DNA of 64,000 bases from CBDHDN01 sp965261585 (GCA_965261585.1 CBDHDN010000015.1:1-64000), one strand, 5' to 3'. Counted from the stretch's first letter, positions 19,969-29,495 are shown. A program made the numbers and translations. The notes: generated from the sequence alone by a model not told the origin.

Positions 19969-20164
19969 GCCACTCGTGCTCGTTGATGCCAGTGCCGCCG
20001 CCGCCCGAGTCGTTGCCCGCGCGCCGCGCCGCACCATCGAGTGTGACGTGGGGCGGCGCAAGCACATTCTTCCCGCCCCCGCACGGGTTTGTCGAGGGTG
20101 GCGTGGCTCGGGCCGGCGGACCGGCTGGCACGGGCGTCGGGGCAGGGGGTATAGTCGGGCCACG

Positions 20165-20986
20165 ATGGCGCTGGATCTGCTGGAACAGCAAGGCGACGAC
20201 GGCCCGGCGCTGCTCGGCCCGGACGAGCCGCCGGCCTTCGAGGTGATCAACCGCGACGGTAAGGCGGCCGTCCTGCTGACCTGCGACCATGCGTCCTGCA
20301 CGGTGCCGCGGGCCCTCGGCGGGCTGGCGCTCGACGAGGCCGTGTTGCGCCGCCACATCGGCTGGGACATCGGCGCGGCGGCGGTCACGCGCACCCTGGC
20401 CGACGCGCTCGATGCGCCGGCCGTGCTGGCCGGGTATTCGCGGCTCGTCATCGACGCCAACCGCTCGCTCGACGATCCGACGTCGATACCGGAGATCAGC
20501 GACGGCGTCATCATTCAGGCCAATCGCGGGCTTGCCGAGGCCGACCGGCAGCGGCGGGTCGATGCCGTCTTCCGGCCCTATCACGACGCGATCGGCGCCA
20601 CGATCGCGGCGCTGCGGCGCCAAGGGCCGGCGCCCGTCATCATCGCCGTCCACTCCTTCACGCCGGTCATGAAGGGTCACGCCCGGCCCTGGCATTTCGG
20701 CGTGCTGTGGAACGACGACGCGCGGGTCCCGGTGCCGCTCATGGAGCGATTGGGAGCGGAGCCGGGGATCTGCGTCGGCGACAACAAGCCCTACTCGGCG
20801 CGCGAGGGCTTCGGCTACACCATGGAATGCCACGGCGGCGCGAACGGCCTCGCGCATGCCCTTGTCGAGCTGCGGCAGGATCTGGTCGACACCGTGCACG
20901 GCGTCGAGGCATGGTCGGCTCGTTTGGCGCGGGCGCTGCAGCACGTGCTCGCGCAGGTCGAGCTCTATTGCGAGAAGCAGCCCTGA
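20165..20986 (+). CDS. N-formylglutamate amidohydrolase family protein
   Basis: Zinc-dependent amidohydrolase of the HutG-like family, 273 residues, predicted to cleave N-formylglutamate or a related N-acyl amino acid. Conserved blocks are LLTCDHASCTVP, GWDIGAAAVTR, RLVIDANRSLDDP, IIAVHSFTPV and ECHGGANG. Start ATG 20165 is chosen since upstream codons look non-coding; TATAGT sits 9-14 nt before the ATG, so a very short leader is possible. The stop overlaps the start of the next gene (TGATG), implying translational coupling with a YbdK-type ligase. No histidine-utilisation genes are near, so the physiological substrate is open. Confidence 0.87.
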   Translation: MALDLLEQQGDDGPALLGPDEPPAFEVINRDGKAAVLLTCDHASCTVPRALGGLALDEAVLRRHIGWDIGAAAVTRTLADALDAPAVLAGYSRLVIDANRSLDDPTSIPEISDGVIIQANRGLAEADRQRRVDAVFRPYHDAIGATIAALRRQGPAPVIIAVHSFTPVMKGHARPWHFGVLWNDDARVPVPLMERLGAEPGICVGDNKPYSAREGFGYTMECHGGANGLAHALVELRQDLVDTVHGVEAWSARLARALQHVLAQVELYCEKQP

Positions 20987-22125
20987 TGACAGACCACCCG
21001 TTCACGATCGGCATCGAGGAAGAATACCTGCTGGTCGACCCGCGGACGCGCGACCTCGTCGCCGATCCGCCGCGCGCACTGCTGGCCGATTGCGAGGCGC
21101 TGGTGCCCGACGACGTCGGTGCGGTGCAGCCGGAATTCCTGCGCTCCCAGGTCGAGGTCGGCACGAGTGTGTGCGCCTCGATCGGCGAGGCACGGGAGCG
21201 CCTGGCGGAGCTGCGGCGCTGTGTCCGTGATGCGGCGGCCAAGCACAATCTGGCGCCGATCGCGGCGTCGACCCATCCGTTCGCGAACTGGCGTTCGCAG
21301 CGGCACACGGACAAGGAGCGCTATGACGCGCTGGCCAACGACCTGCAGGAGGTTGCCCAGCGGCTGCTGATCTGCGGCATGCACGTGCATGTGGGGATCG
21401 CCAACGACGATACCCGCATCGATTTGATGAACCAGATCGCCTACTTCCTGCCGCATCTGCTGGCGCTGTCGACGTCGTCGCCGTTCTGGCAGGGCCGCAA
21501 CAGCGGGCTGATGAGCTATCGCGTCGCCGTGTTCGACGAGCTGCCGCGCACCGGCCTGCCCGAGCGGTTCGACAGCTATGACGAATATCAACGCCACCTG
21601 AATGTGCTCGGACGCGCCGGCGTGTTGGCCGATCCCAGCAAGATCTGGTGGGACATCCGCCCGCACAACACGTTCCCGACACTGGAGATGCGCCTCGCCG
21701 ACGTCTGCACGCGGCTCGACGACGGCATCGCCGTGGCGGCCATGTATCAGTGCCTGCTGTCGATGCTGGTCCGCCTGCAGCGCAACAATCAGCGCTGGCG
21801 CATCTATTCGAACATGCTGGTGTCCGAGAACCGCTGGCGCGCCCAGCGCTATGGCTACTCGGCCGGCTTGGTCGATTTCGGCAAGGGCGAGATCGTCCCC
21901 TACAGCGACCTGCTGGACGAGATGATCATGCTGGTCTGGGAGGACGCCGACACGCTGGGCTGCCTGGCCGAGATCGAGCACACGCGCGACATCGTCGCCC
22001 GCGGCACCAGCGCCCACCAGCAGCTCGCGGTCTACCAGGCGGCGCTCGCCGAGGGCGCCGACGAGGAAACGGCGCTCAAGCGCGTCGTCGATTGGTTGAT
22101 CGAGGAGACGATGCGGGACGTGTAA
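20986..22125 (+). CDS. ybdK: Carboxylate-amine ligase, YbdK/GCS2 family
   Basis: ATP-dependent ligase related to glutamate-cysteine ligase family 2, which joins a glutamyl carboxylate to an amine. The 379-residue protein opens with GIEEEYLLVD, the acidic metal-binding stretch of the family, and contains GMHVHVGI, SSPFWQGRNSGLMSYR and RPHNTFPTLEMRLADV. It is translationally coupled to the N-formylglutamate amidohydrolase, an arrangement suggesting that both act on a gamma-glutamyl or N-acyl-amino-acid compound; this link is inference. YbdK-type enzymes generally have weak glutamate-cysteine ligase activity in vitro. Confidence 0.88.
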   Translation: MTDHPFTIGIEEEYLLVDPRTRDLVADPPRALLADCEALVPDDVGAVQPEFLRSQVEVGTSVCASIGEARERLAELRRCVRDAAAKHNLAPIAASTHPFANWRSQRHTDKERYDALANDLQEVAQRLLICGMHVHVGIANDDTRIDLMNQIAYFLPHLLALSTSSPFWQGRNSGLMSYRVAVFDELPRTGLPERFDSYDEYQRHLNVLGRAGVLADPSKIWWDIRPHNTFPTLEMRLADVCTRLDDGIAVAAMYQCLLSMLVRLQRNNQRWRIYSNMLVSENRWRAQRYGYSAGLVDFGKGEIVPYSDLLDEMIMLVWEDADTLGCLAEIEHTRDIVARGTSAHQQLAVYQAALAEGADEETALKRVVDWLIEETMRDV

Positions 22126-22140
22126 CTGCAACCCGAGGCC

Positions 22141-22876
22141 TCAGCGGGCCGGCAGCGACTCCGTTTTCGCCTTGATCGCCGGGTGGTCCGGCCACAGCGC
22201 GTAGGCCGCGCGAAAGTCATGCTCTGCCTGGGGCGGCGTTGCCCAGGTTCTCGTAGATCAGCGCGCGATTGAAGTAGGCCGGCGCGTGGTTCGGCTTCAC
22301 GGCGATGGTGGCGTCGAAGTCCCTGACCGCCCGGTTCAGCTGACCCAGGTCGGCGTGCGCATTGCCCCGGTTGTAATATGCCGCCGCGTAGTCAGGCTTG
22401 ATGCGGATCGCCGCGCTGTAGTCGTCCACGGCTCCGGCCAACAGGCCCTGGGCGAACCGCGCGTTGCCGCGGTTGTAGTAGAAACGGGGATTGTCGGGTC
22501 TGAGCTCAATCGCCCGGTCGAAGTCGGTCACCGCGCGCTCGATGCGGCCGTCGCGCACGAGCGCGTTGCCGCGGCTCTCATAGGCGACCGCGTCCTTGGG
22601 CTGCAGCCGGATCACGGCGTCGTAATCGAGAATCGCCAAGTAGTTGCGCCCACCCCGCGCGAAGGCGTTCGCCCGGTTGAAGTGGGCGGTGGCCAGCTCG
22701 GCGGTGCCAAGGTCCCCCGACTCGATGGCCCGCGTATACAGCGTGACCGCGGTGTCGTCGACGCCTTTCCGCGGTGCCTCGATGGCCCCCTCAAAGTCGT
22801 CGGCGCGGGCGCCATGGCCGGCGGCCAGGAGCACAAGAACCAGGGCCACGGCCCCCCGGGGGAGTGTCAGTCGCAT
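22141..22876 (-). CDS. Secreted TPR-repeat protein, frameshifted near the C-terminus
   Basis: A tetratricopeptide-repeat protein with an N-terminal signal peptide (LVLVLLAAGHGARADD). About five TPR units are visible, each with the pattern AYYNRGNAHADLGQLNRAVRDFDAAI. The first frame stops at 22217, but skipping one base in the GGGG run at 22230-22233 (plus strand) lets the protein continue QAEHDFRAAYALWPDHPAI to a stop at 22141. The indel either removes the last ~28 residues or is a homopolymer error. The role is unknown; periplasmic TPR proteins usually scaffold complexes. Confidence 0.78.
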
Positions 22877-23227
22877 TGGCGATCCGTGTGTGGCGGCCGG
22901 AGGCCGTAGGCGAGGCTAGAAGCGGCCATGGCAGTCAGCACGAAAAACCCGACCCGAGAGCGCCACTGACACTCGAAACCATGGTTGGCCAGCGCAAGAT
23001 CACGACTTTCCCCCGTCGAATGCTGGTCTGCTCCAGACCGTCACTGATCAGTCTCACGGCGCGCATCGCGCCGCCGCATTGATCTAGTGCACAGATCCAG
23101 ACAAATGATTCACCGTGCGCTGGAGCAACCCGTTGTTTTGTATTCGGAATCAGATTTCCACGGTGACGGCTCTGACTGAGTCGGTGCACTAGGTTAGTAT
23201 TAGGTGGCTGAACTTCGGAGGCAGCAG
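22877..23227. other. Intergenic region containing MITE copy A
   Basis: No gene was found in these 351 bp. A small hairpin GGTCTG-CTC-CAGACC lies near 23022-23037. MITE copy A occupies 23084-23192. The ribosome site GGAGG of the DUF1244 gene begins about 25 bp after the MITE, so the element now forms most of that gene's upstream region. Confidence 0.6.
23084..23192. mobile_element. MITE copy A (109 bp, CTAG-flanked)
   Basis: One of three equal-length copies. The ends are CTAGTGCAC...TCGGTGCACTAG, an inverted repeat; the middle contains GATTCACCGTGCGCTGGAGC. It encodes nothing. TA duplication within CTAG is the habit of IS630/Tc1-type elements, so it is probably a non-autonomous IS630-type element. 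This copy differs at one terminus (GTGCACAGATCC rather than GTGCACCGATCC). Confidence 0.9.
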
Positions 23228-23533
23228 ATGACGACGATGGACGACAAGACCCGAACCGAGCTCGAGGCTGCGGCCTTCCGGCGGCTCGTGGACCATCTGC
23301 GCGAACGCGCGGACGTGCAGAACATCGACCTGATGAACCTGGCCGGCTTCTGCCGCAACTGCCTCTCGAAGTGGTACCGCGCCGCGGCCGAGAACAGGGG
23401 CCTCGCGCTCGACTATGAGGGCGCCCGCGAGATCGTCTACGGCATGCCCTACGGCGAGTGGAAGGCGCAGCACCAGCACGAAGCGACGGCCGAACAGAAG
23501 GCGGCGTACGAGGCCAACAAGCCGGCCGATTAA
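23228..23533 (+). CDS. DUF1244 family protein
   Basis: A 101-residue conserved protein of unknown function found widely in alpha- and gammaproteobacteria. The start at 23228 is set by a GGAGG site 8 nt upstream. Family features visible are AAAFRRLVDHLRERADVQ, NIDLMNLAGFCRNCLSKWY (with a Cys-x-x-Cys pair) and the YGMPYGEWK block. The role is not established. The gene is monocistronic, followed by gapR after 124 bp. Confidence 0.88.
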   Translation: MTTMDDKTRTELEAAAFRRLVDHLRERADVQNIDLMNLAGFCRNCLSKWYRAAAENRGLALDYEGAREIVYGMPYGEWKAQHQHEATAEQKAAYEANKPAD

Positions 23534-23657
23534 TCCCCGCTTTCCCCACCTCTCCCGTGTTGTGCGGCGTCGGGGGCGTGGCTAGTCTGGATCGCTGGAT
23601 CGCTGGCCGGGCGGAAAACCGCGACCGGCGCGTTGGTTTCAGACTTGGAGATTTTGC

Positions 23658-23900
23658 ATGCCCGATGCGAGCGGGATCGCGGTCGAGCGGCTGCGCGGTT
23701 TTGTCGAGCGGATCGCGCGGATGGAGGACGATCGCGCCAACATCGCCGCCGACATCCGCGATATCTATGCCGAGGCCAAGGGCACCGGCTTCGACGGCAA
23801 GGCGCTGCGCCAGGTCGTCAAGCTGCGCAAGATGGATCCGCAGGACCTGCGCGAGCAGGAGTCGCTGCTGCAGGTCTACCGCGACGCCCTCGGCGTCTAG
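23658..23900 (+). CDS. gapR: GapR-family nucleoid-associated DNA-binding protein (DUF2312)
   Basis: An 80-residue helical protein matching the DUF2312/GapR family, which in Caulobacter clamps overtwisted AT-rich DNA ahead of polymerases. Visible blocks are RLRGFVERIARMEDDRANI, ADIRDIYAEAKGTGFD and LRQVVKLRKMD, the family hallmark. GGAG precedes the ATG. The family is essentially alphaproteobacterial and is one of the better taxonomic indicators here. Confidence 0.9.
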   Translation: MPDASGIAVERLRGFVERIARMEDDRANIAADIRDIYAEAKGTGFDGKALRQVVKLRKMDPQDLREQESLLQVYRDALGV

Positions 23901-24109
23901 AAGTGGGGTCGTTCGATTCGGCCGACGCATAGGAGCCGTCCGGCAGCATCGAGCCACCAGGTCTGTCCCCGCGCAGCCGGCGCGGCAATGGTTAACCTTC
24001 CGTTGACGTCCGCCGTGTGAAGCTCGGCAAGGCCCGGCCTGCATTGCATGCCGTTGCCCATGGCTGCGCCTGTCGCCATGGATGCGGACCTGGATCCCAC
24101 CGACCGGAC

Positions 24110-25402
24110 ATGACGCCACAGGAGATCATCAGCATACTGCGTCGGCACGAGCTGTGGCTTGCCGGCCGCCGCAACGGCGTGCGTGCCGATCTGTCCATGG
24201 CCGACCTCGTCGGCTTCGATCTCTCCGGCGTCCAGCTGCGCCGGGCGCGTCTGGCCGGGACGATCTTGGATCTGACCGGCGCCGACCTGCGCGAGGCCGA
24301 CCTCTACGCCGCCGACCTTGAGGGCGCGGTGCTCATCAAGGCGAACTTGGCCGGCGCCGATGTCCGCGGCGCGCGGCTGCGCAACGCCAACCTGACCGGT
24401 GCCAACCTGGAAGACGTGGATTTGCGCGAGGGCCGGCTGATGTCGATCTCGCGCGGCCACGACCCGGCGCTGATCGAGAGCGATCTGGGCAAGTCGACGC
24501 TCGACAAGGCCGTGCTCAACGGCGCCAATCTGCGCCGCGCCCGGCTCGAGGACTGCTCGGCCATCGGCGCCGAGATGCAGGGTGTCGTGCTGTTCGGCGC
24601 CAAGCTGCGCGGCGCCAACCTGTCGGGCTCGAACCTCGCCGGCGCCGACCTCTCGACGGCCAACTTGAACGGCGCGATCCTGGCCGGCTGCGACCTGCAC
24701 AACGCCAATCTCAACCGCGCCATCCTGGAAGGCGCCGACATGACGAACGTCAATTTCGAGAACGCCGACGTCACCGACACTTCGTTTGCCTTCGCCAAGC
24801 TCGGCGGCGCGCCAGTGCCGAAGCCGCGCGACGTGCTCGACCTGGAGCGGGTCGTGCGCGACCACGCGCTGTGGATCAACAGCTCCGGCACTCACGGCGC
24901 CCGCGCGGACTTGGCCGAGGTCGACCTGCGCAACTTCGACATGACGGGCCTGAACCTGAAGGGCGCCAGCCTGCGCGGTGCGAAGCTCAGCGGCGGCGCG
25001 ATGATGCGGGTGCAGCTCGAGCTCGCCGATTTGTCGCGGGCGAACCTGCAGGGCGCCAACCTGCGCGGCGCCAATCTGCGCGGCGCCAATTTCTGCGAGG
25101 CCAACCTGAAGGACGCGAACCTGCGCAAGGCCGCCCTTTCGCCGGTGCCGCTGCGCGACCGGCACGGCCGCCCGACGGGACGCCGCTGGCCGGCGAACCT
25201 GGCCCGCGCCAAGCTGCAGTTCGCCGATCTCGGGGAAGCCGACCTGCGCCACGCCAACCTGGCGATGGCCGACATGCGCTCGTGCAACCTCGTCGGCAGC
25301 CTGCTGGAGGGCGCGACGCTGGAGCACACGGCGCTGTCCGAGGATTTCATGGAGAACAGCGACAAAGGGCGCGAGCTGTTGCGCGAGGCGGAAGGCGGCT
25401 GA
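24110..25402 (+). CDS. Pentapeptide-repeat protein
   Basis: A 430-residue protein made largely of A(D/N)Lxx pentapeptide repeats (for example GADLREADLYAADLEGAVL), expected to fold as a right-handed quadrilateral beta-helix. Two related modules can be seen, each opening with a helical HxLWL or HALWI segment followed by G-x-RADL: residues ~10-30 and ~250-275. This implies internal duplication. The start ATG 24110 (MTPQEIISILRRHELWL) is preferred over an upstream frame start at 24017, which adds non-repetitive sequence. No ribosome site is strong. Function unknown; some relatives mimic DNA, most are uncharacterised. Confidence 0.85.
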   Translation: MTPQEIISILRRHELWLAGRRNGVRADLSMADLVGFDLSGVQLRRARLAGTILDLTGADLREADLYAADLEGAVLIKANLAGADVRGARLRNANLTGANLEDVDLREGRLMSISRGHDPALIESDLGKSTLDKAVLNGANLRRARLEDCSAIGAEMQGVVLFGAKLRGANLSGSNLAGADLSTANLNGAILAGCDLHNANLNRAILEGADMTNVNFENADVTDTSFAFAKLGGAPVPKPRDVLDLERVVRDHALWINSSGTHGARADLAEVDLRNFDMTGLNLKGASLRGAKLSGGAMMRVQLELADLSRANLQGANLRGANLRGANFCEANLKDANLRKAALSPVPLRDRHGRPTGRRWPANLARAKLQFADLGEADLRHANLAMADMRSCNLVGSLLEGATLEHTALSEDFMENSDKGRELLREAEGG

Positions 25403-25473
25403 CGCCGGGTCTGCGACCGACGCTGGTACTTGCTTTCACTAGAGACTGAGTCGCCGAGCGCCCGGCCCGCATA

Positions 25474-25538
25474 CTTCGACAACCCCGGATTAAATCCGGG
25501 GATGAGAGCCTCACCCTGAGCTTGTCGAAGAGTGAGGG
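25474..25538. repeat. Compound palindromic repeat (alphaproteobacterial type)
   Basis: Contains a perfect palindrome CCCCGGAT-TAA-ATCCGGGG (25483-25501) inside arms CTTCGACAA (25474-25482) and TTGTCGAAG (25522-25530), with CCTCAC/GTGAGG around the second arm. Elements containing CTTGTCGAAG and GTGAGG are common between genes in this class. May act as a terminator for the pentapeptide gene. Confidence 0.6.
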
Positions 25539-25569
25539 CCGTCGCACGCTTCTACGATAGTGGGCACTA

Positions 25570-26690
25570 GTACCGGCTATCGCTGGCGGCGGAGTCGTGA
25601 TTCAAAGGATGGATGAACATCCAGGACGCGACTCCGATCATATTGACGGAGGAGGAGCGGGCGGTGCTTGAGAGCATGGTCCGATCTCCGAAGACGGAAC
25701 AGGGCGTGAGCGAGCGCGCCAGCATGGTGTTGTTGGCGGCGGACGGCCGCTCGACGCGCTCCATTGCGGCGGCGCTTGGCACCTGGCCGGGGCGGGTCAG
25801 CCGCTGGCGCACGCGCTTCGCGGCGGAACGGCTGGCCGGGCTGTCGGATCGAGCGCGGCCGGGGGCGACGCCGATCTACACGGCCGAGACGGGCCGGCGC
25901 ATCCTGGCGCAGTTGGACGAGCCGCCGCCCGCCGGCTTCGCTCGCTGGACGGCGCCACTGCTGGCCCGGGCGCTGGGCGATGTGTCGGACCAGTACATCT
26001 GGCGCTTCCTGCGCCGGCAAAAGATCGACCTGGCCGGCCGTAAATCCTGGTGCCAGAGCAACGATCCCGAGTTCGTCCCCAAGGCGGCCGAGATCGTCGG
26101 CCTCTACTTGCACCCGCCGGAGGACGCCATCGTGCTGGCGGTCGACGAGAAGCCGCACATCCAGGCGCTGGAGCGCGCCCAGGGCTATCTGAAGCTGCCG
26201 AACGGGCGCGCCCTGATCGGCCATGGCCACACCTATAAGCGACACGGCACGACGACGCTGTTTGCCGCTCTCAACGTCGCCAGCGGCGAGGTTCAGGCCG
26301 GACACTACGAACGGCGGCGCCGCCGTGAGTTCCTCGACTTCATGAACCGCTTGGTGGCCGCCTATCCCGACCGCGAGATCCATGTCGTTCTCGACAACCT
26401 GAACACCCACAAGCCCAAGCGCGACCGCTGGCTCAAGGCGCATCCCCATGTCCACTTCCACTTCACGCCCAACTACGCCAGCTGGCTCAACCAGATCGAG
26501 ATCTGGTTCTCGATCCTCAGCCGCGCCGCCCTGCACGGCGCCAGCTTCACTTCGCCCCGACAACTCAGGGACGCCATCGATGCCTTCATCCACGCCCACA
26601 ACAAGACCGCCAAGCCTTTCCGTTGGGTCAGCACCAACATCCATCAGAAGAGGCTCAAACCACGTCATCGCGATTTGTGATTCCCGGTAC
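25570..26690. mobile_element. IS630-family insertion sequence
   Basis: About 1.12 kb. The termini are GTACCGG on both sides (GTACCGGCTATCG left, GTACCGGGAATCAC reading in from the right), each abutting TA within CTAG (25567-25570 and 26690-26693). The duplicated TA target is typical of IS630. One intact transposase gene fills it. It sits in the gap between the pentapeptide-repeat gene and the 3' end of cpdB, apparently harmless. Confidence 0.93.
25613..26680 (+). CDS. IS630-family transposase
   Basis: A 355-residue DDE transposase: N-terminal helix-turn-helix region (STRSIAAALGTWPGRVSRW), then catalytic residues in LAVDEKPHIQ (first D), VVLDNLNTHK (second D) and NQIEIWFSIL (E), the canonical IS630 spacing. 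The frame is uninterrupted, so the element may be active. Confidence 0.95.
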   Translation: MNIQDATPIILTEEERAVLESMVRSPKTEQGVSERASMVLLAADGRSTRSIAAALGTWPGRVSRWRTRFAAERLAGLSDRARPGATPIYTAETGRRILAQLDEPPPAGFARWTAPLLARALGDVSDQYIWRFLRRQKIDLAGRKSWCQSNDPEFVPKAAEIVGLYLHPPEDAIVLAVDEKPHIQALERAQGYLKLPNGRALIGHGHTYKRHGTTTLFAALNVASGEVQAGHYERRRRREFLDFMNRLVAAYPDREIHVVLDNLNTHKPKRDRWLKAHPHVHFHFTPNYASWLNQIEIWFSILSRAALHGASFTSPRQLRDAIDAFIHAHNKTAKPFRWVSTNIHQKRLKPRHRDL

Positions 26691-26762
26691 TAGGGCATCT
26701 CCCAAGCGCATCAATCCGCAACGATCGTGGGACCGACGGGAGCGGCAAGAGTGCTCGAGATG

Positions 26763-26791
26763 GTGGTGGGCGGGACGGGCCCGCCCACCAC
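26763..26791 (-). terminator. Strong hairpin downstream of cpdB
   Basis: A perfect 12-bp inverted repeat (GTGGTGGGCGGG, 5-nt loop, CCCGCCCACCAC) located 9 bp beyond the cpdB stop. No T-run follows on the reverse strand, so it may terminate weakly or protect the transcript end. Confidence 0.55.
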
Positions 26792-26799
26792 AAGGGGAC

Positions 26800-27891
26800 C
26801 TACGAGCCGACCTTGTTCAGCAACAGCCGGTACTTGCCGAAGCCGTCGGCGTCGCTGCCCGACGCCTCGATCGGCACGTCCTCGCTCAGCGCCTTAACGG
26901 CGTCGGGCGACGAGCGGAACGTCACATTGACGTCGCCCTGGATCGGCGCGAACGTCCAGTTGCCGTCGGCCGAAGGGTCGAACCGCTTGAGGTCGAAGAT
27001 ATAGCCGCTCAACACGTCGCGGTTGGTGTCCGGCGCCTCGATGATGACGTTCGTGCCGTCGAGACCGGGGAAGTTGCCGCCGCCGCTGGCCCGGTAGTTG
27101 TTCGTGGCAATGACGAAGATCTGCTTGGGATCGATCGGCTTGCCGTCGAACGACAGGTTGACGATGCGATGGCTGTCGGCGTTGACCACACTGCCGGCCT
27201 TGTCGTAGCGGGCCGGCTTGGTGACGTCGATCTGATAGGTCACGCCGTCGATCACGTCGTAGTTGTATGACGGGAAGTCGTCGTTGAGCAGCGGCTGCTC
27301 GGCACTTGAGCCCGTGTCGATCCTATTGAACGCGCCGGCCGACATCTCCAGCCACTCCCGCACCTGGGCGCCGGTCATCGTCACGGCGCGCAGGGTGTTG
27401 GGAAAGATGTAGAGATCAGCGACGTTCTTCAGCGCGATCTCGCCGGCCGCGATGTCGGTGTAGTCCTCGGGCCCGCCGCGCCCGCCCTTGAACGGCGCGC
27501 CGGCCGACAAGACCGGCAGGCCGTCATACTCGGTGCCCTGGATCAGCCGCTCGACATAGCGCTTTTGCGAATCCGTGACGATCTGGATCGACGGATCGTC
27601 CTGGACCAGCGCGAAAAAGCTGTTGATCGGCGCCGTCACTTCGCCGACGCCGGTGCGCACGAAGGCGATCGTCGCCTCGTGCTCCTCGCGTACTGCTTCA
27701 ATGATCGCCTCGACCGGCTCGACGAGCGCGATCCACTTGCGGTTCTCGTCGCGCTTCATGATCGGCCTGAGCACCCCGCGGCCGTCGACGACCGTCCACG
27801 CGCCCGTGTCGCTGACCGACAACTCGAGGTCGATGACGCCCAGGTGGCTGCCCCAGAAGCCGGGCATGACCGCCGGCACGCCGTTGACTAG
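26800..27891 (-). pseudogene. cpdB: cpdB 3' part, cut by IS1380
   Basis: C-terminal half (about 360 residues) of a periplasmic 2',3'-cyclic-nucleotide phosphodiesterase/3'-nucleotidase. It contains the 5'-nucleotidase C-terminal substrate domain: LYIFPNTLRAVTMTGAQVREWLEMSA and FVIATNNYRASGGGNFPG. The upstream edge is the CTAG at 27888-27891 beside the IS end. Removing the IS and one CTAG copy rejoins it in frame with 29496-30375 to give a 655-residue protein of normal length. In its present state it has no signal peptide or ribosome site of its own. Confidence 0.93.
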
Positions 27892-29495
27892 CCCGGATAT
27901 TTCATGATGCGAATGATTGTGTCCTGTTGGGCCGGTCATCTGTCTCGAATGAGGCGAATTGGGACGGGTTTTGACCGGGGTTCATGGCCGCGGTGCAGGA
28001 GCGAAGCATTACGGTGTTCGGTGGCGGCGAGCGGTCGCGTTTACTGGTTGCCGCGGCACGGCATTGGGATCGTGTAAGGGACCGAAGGGGCGGCCGCTAT
28101 CCTGGTTCGAGCCTGGTGGCGACCAGTGTGAACAGGGCCTGATCGGGACAGGCCGAGGAGAGCAGGAAGCGGACCCGACGGGTGTTGCGGATGACGACGG
28201 CGCCGATCTTGAGCAAGCGCAGGCGGATCGTGCCGACCTGGGCGCGGGCGGCCTCGGTGCCGGCGAGGCCGAAGCGCCGGATCGCCGTCATCAGCACGTA
28301 GGCGAGACTGGCCAGGAGCAGGCGGAACTGGTTCGGCCACCAGCGATGGGCCGAGGTGCGGTCAGAGAACAGCTCGAACTGCTCCTTGATGAGGTTCTCC
28401 ATGTCGCCGCGGGCACAGTAGAGCATGTCGTAGAGCGCCATGCCGTCACCGGCGAGGCTGGTCACCACGAAGCGCGGGTTGGCGCCGCGGGCGGTGTGTT
28501 CTAGGCGCGCGATGACGCGCCGCTCGCGGTTCCACGTCCCGGCGCCATAGCGGAGTTCGGCGAAGTGCCGTTGCTTGTCGCCGGTCGTGGCGAACAGTGC
28601 GCGCGCCTGGGCCATCACGGGCGCCGCCAGCGCCTCCAGCCGCTTGTTCCTGGCCAGGCCGATGATGTAGTCGACGCCGTGACGCTCGCACCACGACAGC
28701 ATGCGCCAGCGGCAGAAGCCGGAGTCCGCCCGCACGATGATGCGCACGGCGGGCCAGGCCAGGCGCAGCCGCCGCACCAGCAGCTTCAGCACTGCACCGG
28801 CATGCTTCGCCGGGTCGATGTCCGAGCGTCGCAGGTAGGCCGCCAGCAGATGATCGCCGGCGAACACGTAAAGCGGCAGGAAGCAGTAGTGGTCGTAGTA
28901 GCCATGGAAGAACCGGCCTTCTTGATGGCCGTGAACCGGGTCGTCCGTGGCATCGAAGTCGAGCACGATCTCGGCTGGCGGATCACCATGCGCGGCGATG
29001 AAGGCATCCGCCAGGACCTCGTGGATCGCCCACGCCCAGCTCGCCTCGGCCTGGTTCTCGAAGCGGCACAGCGGCGGCGCGCTGGCCAGCGCCCGGTCCT
29101 GCCCCGTCGCCGTCTGCACCGCCACATCGTGGCGCAGCTCGGTGTGATCGTTCAGATCCTCATAGCCCAGCGCGATCGCGAACACCCGCTGGCGCAGCAT
29201 GTCGACGAAGCGATGCCTGACCTTGCCGCGCTGGCGCCTGTCGCCGAGCCGACGCGCCACCGCCGCCGTCAGACCCAACCGCCGGTCCGCCTGGCGTAAC
29301 AGCAGCACGCCGCCGTTGCTCGTCACATCGCCGCCGTCAAACGCCGCCTCGATCCGCCGCTTGCGGCAGACTGGAAACAGCACCGTCTCAGGGGTACAAT
29401 TCGTCACCGCCGGGCTCCTGCGTTTGATCCGATCTAGGCAATTGAATCATAACGCATATTGGGAGTTCGGCGGTGCCTTTCGTGAATCTTCCAGG
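27892..29495. mobile_element. Full-length IS1380-type element (1604 bp)
   Basis: Ends are CCCGGATATTTCATG (left) and, inward from the right, CCTGGAAGATTCACG, matching at 10 of 15 positions. It is flanked by the direct repeat CTAG (27888-27891 and 29496-29499), a 4-bp target duplication. One transposase gene is encoded on the reverse strand. The reconstructed cpdB reading frame confirms both boundaries to the base. Confidence 0.95.
28097..29407 (-). CDS. IS1380-family transposase
   Basis: A 436-residue DDE transposase with GTG start. Recognisable segments are DVTSNGGVLLLRQADRRLGL near the N-terminus, the catalytic regions IVLDFDATDDPVHGHQEGRF and IIVRADSGFC, and the C-terminal EQFELFSDRTSAHRWW helix region. 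The frame is intact and the copy may be mobile. The truncated copy at 7668-8337 is nearly identical. Confidence 0.92.
   Translation of the reverse strand: MTNCTPETVLFPVCRKRRIEAAFDGGDVTSNGGVLLLRQADRRLGLTAAVARRLGDRRQRGKVRHRFVDMLRQRVFAIALGYEDLNDHTELRHDVAVQTATGQDRALASAPPLCRFENQAEASWAWAIHEVLADAFIAAHGDPPAEIVLDFDATDDPVHGHQEGRFFHGYYDHYCFLPLYVFAGDHLLAAYLRRSDIDPAKHAGAVLKLLVRRLRLAWPAVRIIVRADSGFCRWRMLSWCERHGVDYIIGLARNKRLEALAAPVMAQARALFATTGDKQRHFAELRYGAGTWNRERRVIARLEHTARGANPRFVVTSLAGDGMALYDMLYCARGDMENLIKEQFELFSDRTSAHRWWPNQFRLLLASLAYVLMTAIRRFGLAGTEAARAQVGTIRLRLLKIGAVVIRNTRRVRFLLSSACPDQALFTLVATRLEPG

Noticed and set aside
18476..20944. Very long reverse-strand open frames spanning pyk and the N-formylglutamate amidohydrolase gene
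   Set aside because: Only the pyruvate kinase part has protein-like homology; the rest is antisense of a real gene and is open because of high GC.
24310..25130. CRISPR-like or tandem DNA repeat in the pentapeptide gene
   Set aside because: Short degenerate 15-bp periodicity is explained by the protein repeat; no spacers.
23897..25327. 476-codon reverse-strand frame opposite the pentapeptide-repeat gene, with a regular repeat
   Set aside because: Its repeats (QVGAAQIGA-like) are the mirror of the pentapeptide repeats on the real strand.
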